Shown: positions 61,458 through 64,000 of the stretch, piece after piece | Position numbering within the stretch: the first letter of the stretch is position 1 | Layout: every line of letters starts with the position of its first letter | From: Setaria digitata | Taxonomy: Eukaryota > Nematoda > Chromadorea > Rhabditida > Setariidae | Reading direction: 5' to 3' | NCBI GenBank assembly: GCA_003640385.1 | Contig: RCAB01000182.1 | Coordinates: forward strand, 50,214-114,213 | Length of the DNA stretch: 64,000 nt | Notes under the pieces: model-generated | Told to the model about the DNA's origin: nothing | Databases searched by the model: none | The model's input: only the letters and a program-made list of their open reading frames with translations | Position numbers and translations under genes: made by a program

Positions 61458-63731
61458 ATGACATTTAAAGGACGAAAAGTTTTGGCAATTATAACTGGTA
61501 AGTAAGAGCAGCAAGATGTTGTCAAAATGAATCAGTGTTTTTAAATTGTTTCCAGTAGTCTAAATAAGGATAAGTGAATTAAAATTTTTAGATTGCAAAG
61601 TACACTGAAAATCAAAACTTTTTTATGTGGCATAGAATTAATTATGATTTTAATGATGGGGATTAAAGATCATGAATTGTTAAGGTGCAAGCCGTGGAAT
61701 TGGTCGAGAAACAGTATTACAGTTGTCGAGAATTGTTGCCAAGGATTCCGCTTTCCTAATTACAGCAAGGACAGCTAAAAAACTTGAACTACTGAAGGAT
61801 GAAGTGAAATCCAGGTTTACCAATTCCGCCGCTTTTTATCAGTTGTTAAACCAACTTAAATTAATTTTTTATTCTAAAAAATACATTTAGTGCTGATGGA
61901 ATCGATGTTCATGTTTTGGCTTGTGATGCGGAAAAATTAAATTCGGGTAAAATTTTGGAATTGCAAGGAGCAGTGTCTTCCCTGATAGGTTTTAATTTCA
62001 TTTAATTCAGTTAGATTATTTCTTAACACTTCAAATGCGTGTGACATTTTCAGCTTCTTGCATTTCTCTTTTTAAATGTTTCATAATTAAAAAATTTAAA
62101 TGAGATTTTCAAGAACGAAAAATTTTGTTTGTTTTTTAGCAAATTCAAGAACATACGATGCATTACTACTGGTGCACAATGCTGGAACAGTTGGTGATTT
62201 AACGAAACGAAGTCTCGAGATCAGTAATTCAGATGACTGGCATAGCTACTTGCAAATTAACTTCGTTTCAGTTGTACTCATTAACAATTCAGTACTAAGT
62301 GCAATTCCACAACGGGTATCATACTTTCTCTTGATCGTTTCTTCGCCTGATAAAATACTGACAGGAGTTAATTAATTAGATGTTTGATCAAATTTTAAGT
62401 TCTTTTTTTTCAATCAAATTCCATGGACTTAGTTTGCACTCTATCATATGAGATTTGTTGTTGACAGTTAGAAAAAAAAATTTTTCTAACTTTTCCAGGA
62501 TTTTTCTTTTCCTTTCTTTTTTGCCAAACCAAATTATTTCATTAGAGATCTTAGAATTGAGCATGTCTTGTTAGTGTTTAACATTACTTGCTAGAAACTT
62601 TTTTTTTTGAGGGTATTATTTTGGCATTTTTTATAATTTACAAAAGACACATAGACAGTTTTATTTTACACCATTATTGATTGAAAACATCTAATTTAGA
62701 AAGTTTAATGGAATTCAGGAAGTTAGAAAAAAGAAGGAAGAACGAAAATAGTGTTTTGAGGAAAAGTGGTAGAAATGAAGGTAAATAAAATAAAAATTGG
62801 TAAGACTTTCAGATGCCCTTTAGCTTGAAATATTTTAATTCTATGAAGTTCCAGATAGCCTTAGCCTGACAAATTTTTCTCTACAATTTACTAAAGTTTC
62901 AGGTGGCTCCAGCTCGATATATTTTAAATGTAACATCACTTCTAGCTATCAAAGCATTCCCTTCTATGGCTCAGGTGAATTCTTGTCCCATATCTTGCTA
63001 CTGCGAATGATGGCATTACTTTTTTTTTCTTTCCAAATTGTCACTTTTAAATGTTTGAAAATTTTTTAACAATTTAGGAAAAGCTGCAGAAGTTAAATAA
63101 TCCTATTTGCAGTATTCTGTCGGAAAAGCTGCTCGTGAAGCATTCTTTCGGACATTGGCAGTTGAGGAGCCCAACTTACGAATTTTGAATTACTCACCTG
63201 GTCCAGTGCAAACTGATATGCACAATGAAATTGCTAAGACGTAAGTTGTTACGAAAGAAAATGAAGCGCACCCCTTGAAATTAACAATTCATATTCTGAA
63301 ATTAAGACGTTTGGCAATCCTCACCGTTCATCCTTATATTACATTTCAAAATTGAAAAATGTATTTATTTTTAAAACGAATTCAAGCAACTACTTAGACA
63401 ATCAACATAAATTATAGCTCTTACGATGAAGGTGTCCGGAAATCATTCCAAGCCCAAGCTGATAACAGTGAGGTATTTCCTTTCTATACTTTTATACACA
63501 TGTTTCCCTTTCCTTTCATCTACTATAATTTTGTGCTAATTAGATCTATTCCTTGAAATATTGATAAGCAAAAATAACTTATCAAATCATTGATAGATCC
63601 GTAAATTTGCTTTACATTTTTAGGTGAATAGACGAACGCTTTCACCCAAAGAGACAGTCGCAAAAATGTTATCAGTATTGGAGGAAGATAAATTCGAAAG
63701 TGGTTCACGATATGACTTCTTCGATTCGTAA
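61458..63731 (+). CDS. spr: Sepiapterin reductase (short-chain dehydrogenase)
   Basis: NADPH-dependent enzyme for the last step of tetrahydrobiopterin synthesis, the cofactor of aromatic amino acid hydroxylases. Exons 61458-61497, 61685-61814, 61891-61988, 62140-62315, 62903-62974, 63113-63240, 63418-63472 and 63624-63731 give 268 aa (human 261). Rossmann motif ITGASRGIGRETV, the LLLVHNAGTVGDLTKRS segment typical of SPR, serine in NVTSLLAIKAF, catalytic YSVGK, then LAVEEPNLRILNYSPGPVQTDM and the C-terminal ESGSRYDFFDS, where an aspartate contacts pterin in known SPRs (family knowledge). The splice restores TGASRGIG exactly. A TTCCAG acceptor 7 nt before the ATG sets the start. Other SDR families lack this C-terminal ending. 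Confidence 0.94.
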
Positions 63732-64000
63732 CTTCATCGCCATAAATTCCGTTTTCTTCCTGTTTCGAATTCTCAGACAAAATTATTATCATTAACCGAA
63801 ATGTACCTTAAACTATCTAAATTCAGCCACATATTCCACAAAGAACATTGACAATTGTGTCTGTGAACACTCTCAATCTTTTCTTCAACTGTTAGCTGTA
63901 TATTTTCAATTATTTTCTCAGTCACTAACGACACCATCTGTCGCTACTCTCTACCCTCTCTATCTAGCATATATTCTTTATATAGTTGCAAAACTTGTGG
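63732..64000. other. Downstream of SPR
   Basis: Short AT-rich tail of the window, presumably SPR 3' UTR and flank. Nothing coding seen. Confidence 0.5.

Noticed and set aside
1..64000. tRNA, rRNA, CRISPR arrays, transposase or bacterial-endosymbiont gene fragments
   Set aside because: Looked for by eye on both strands; no tRNA B-box with matching cloverleaf, no repeat-spacer array and no bacterial-type ORF was seen. A covariance or similarity search was not possible, so short fragments could be missed.

Overview
The window is eukaryotic nuclear DNA from a nematode, most likely a filarial-type parasite (clade inferred from gene content and style, not proven). It is strongly AT-rich. Genes are cut into many small exons with TTTCAG-type acceptors. 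Ten of the 12 genes with a visible start have a splice acceptor 2-41 nt upstream of the ATG, as expected for spliced-leader trans-splicing. I rebuilt gene models by hand from splice sites, reading phase and family conservation; every listed exon chain closes in frame.

Layout, left to right. 1.4-10.2 kb (+): 3' part of DNA polymerase theta (end of helicase, low-complexity centre, whole polymerase domain). 12.7-14.2 kb (+): BUD31 splicing factor, convergent with a tiny two-exon complex III subunit gene (UQCR10) on the minus strand at 14.7-15.1 kb. 16.3-25.1 kb (+): ribosomal protein L21, PRPF3 (U4/U6 snRNP) and an unrecognised 355-aa protein, closely spaced. 25.7-26.3 kb (-): a 99-aa protein with a possible phosphatase-inhibitor-2 motif. 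29.8-32.3 kb (-): a Fes/Fer-type SH2 tyrosine kinase, divergent from an SLC17A9-type vesicular nucleotide transporter at 34.8-37.4 kb (+). 41.0-46.4 kb (+): an unrecognised 173-aa protein closely followed by APPBP2, probably an operon. 48.7-56.3 kb (-): a complete 838-aa TRPC channel in 16 exons. 61.5-63.7 kb (+): sepiapterin reductase.

The genes form no single pathway. Themes are housekeeping (splicing: BUD31, PRPF3; translation: L21; respiration: UQCR10), DNA repair (POLQ) and signalling or neural function (TRPC, vesicular nucleotide transport, SPR for tetrahydrobiopterin, SH2 kinase). I saw no virus, transposon ORF, CRISPR array, rRNA or tRNA. The most striking novelty is a GC-rich hairpin containing a six-codon upstream ORF whose stop overlaps the transporter start codon (ATGA). 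Other points are a possible truncating alternative exon in POLQ, a near-identical 65-bp repeat on both sides of one TRPC exon, and several exon-like stretches outside the models. Three isolated N bases (2540, 42901, 47932) mark assembly joins, one inside a 102-bp artefact-like duplication.
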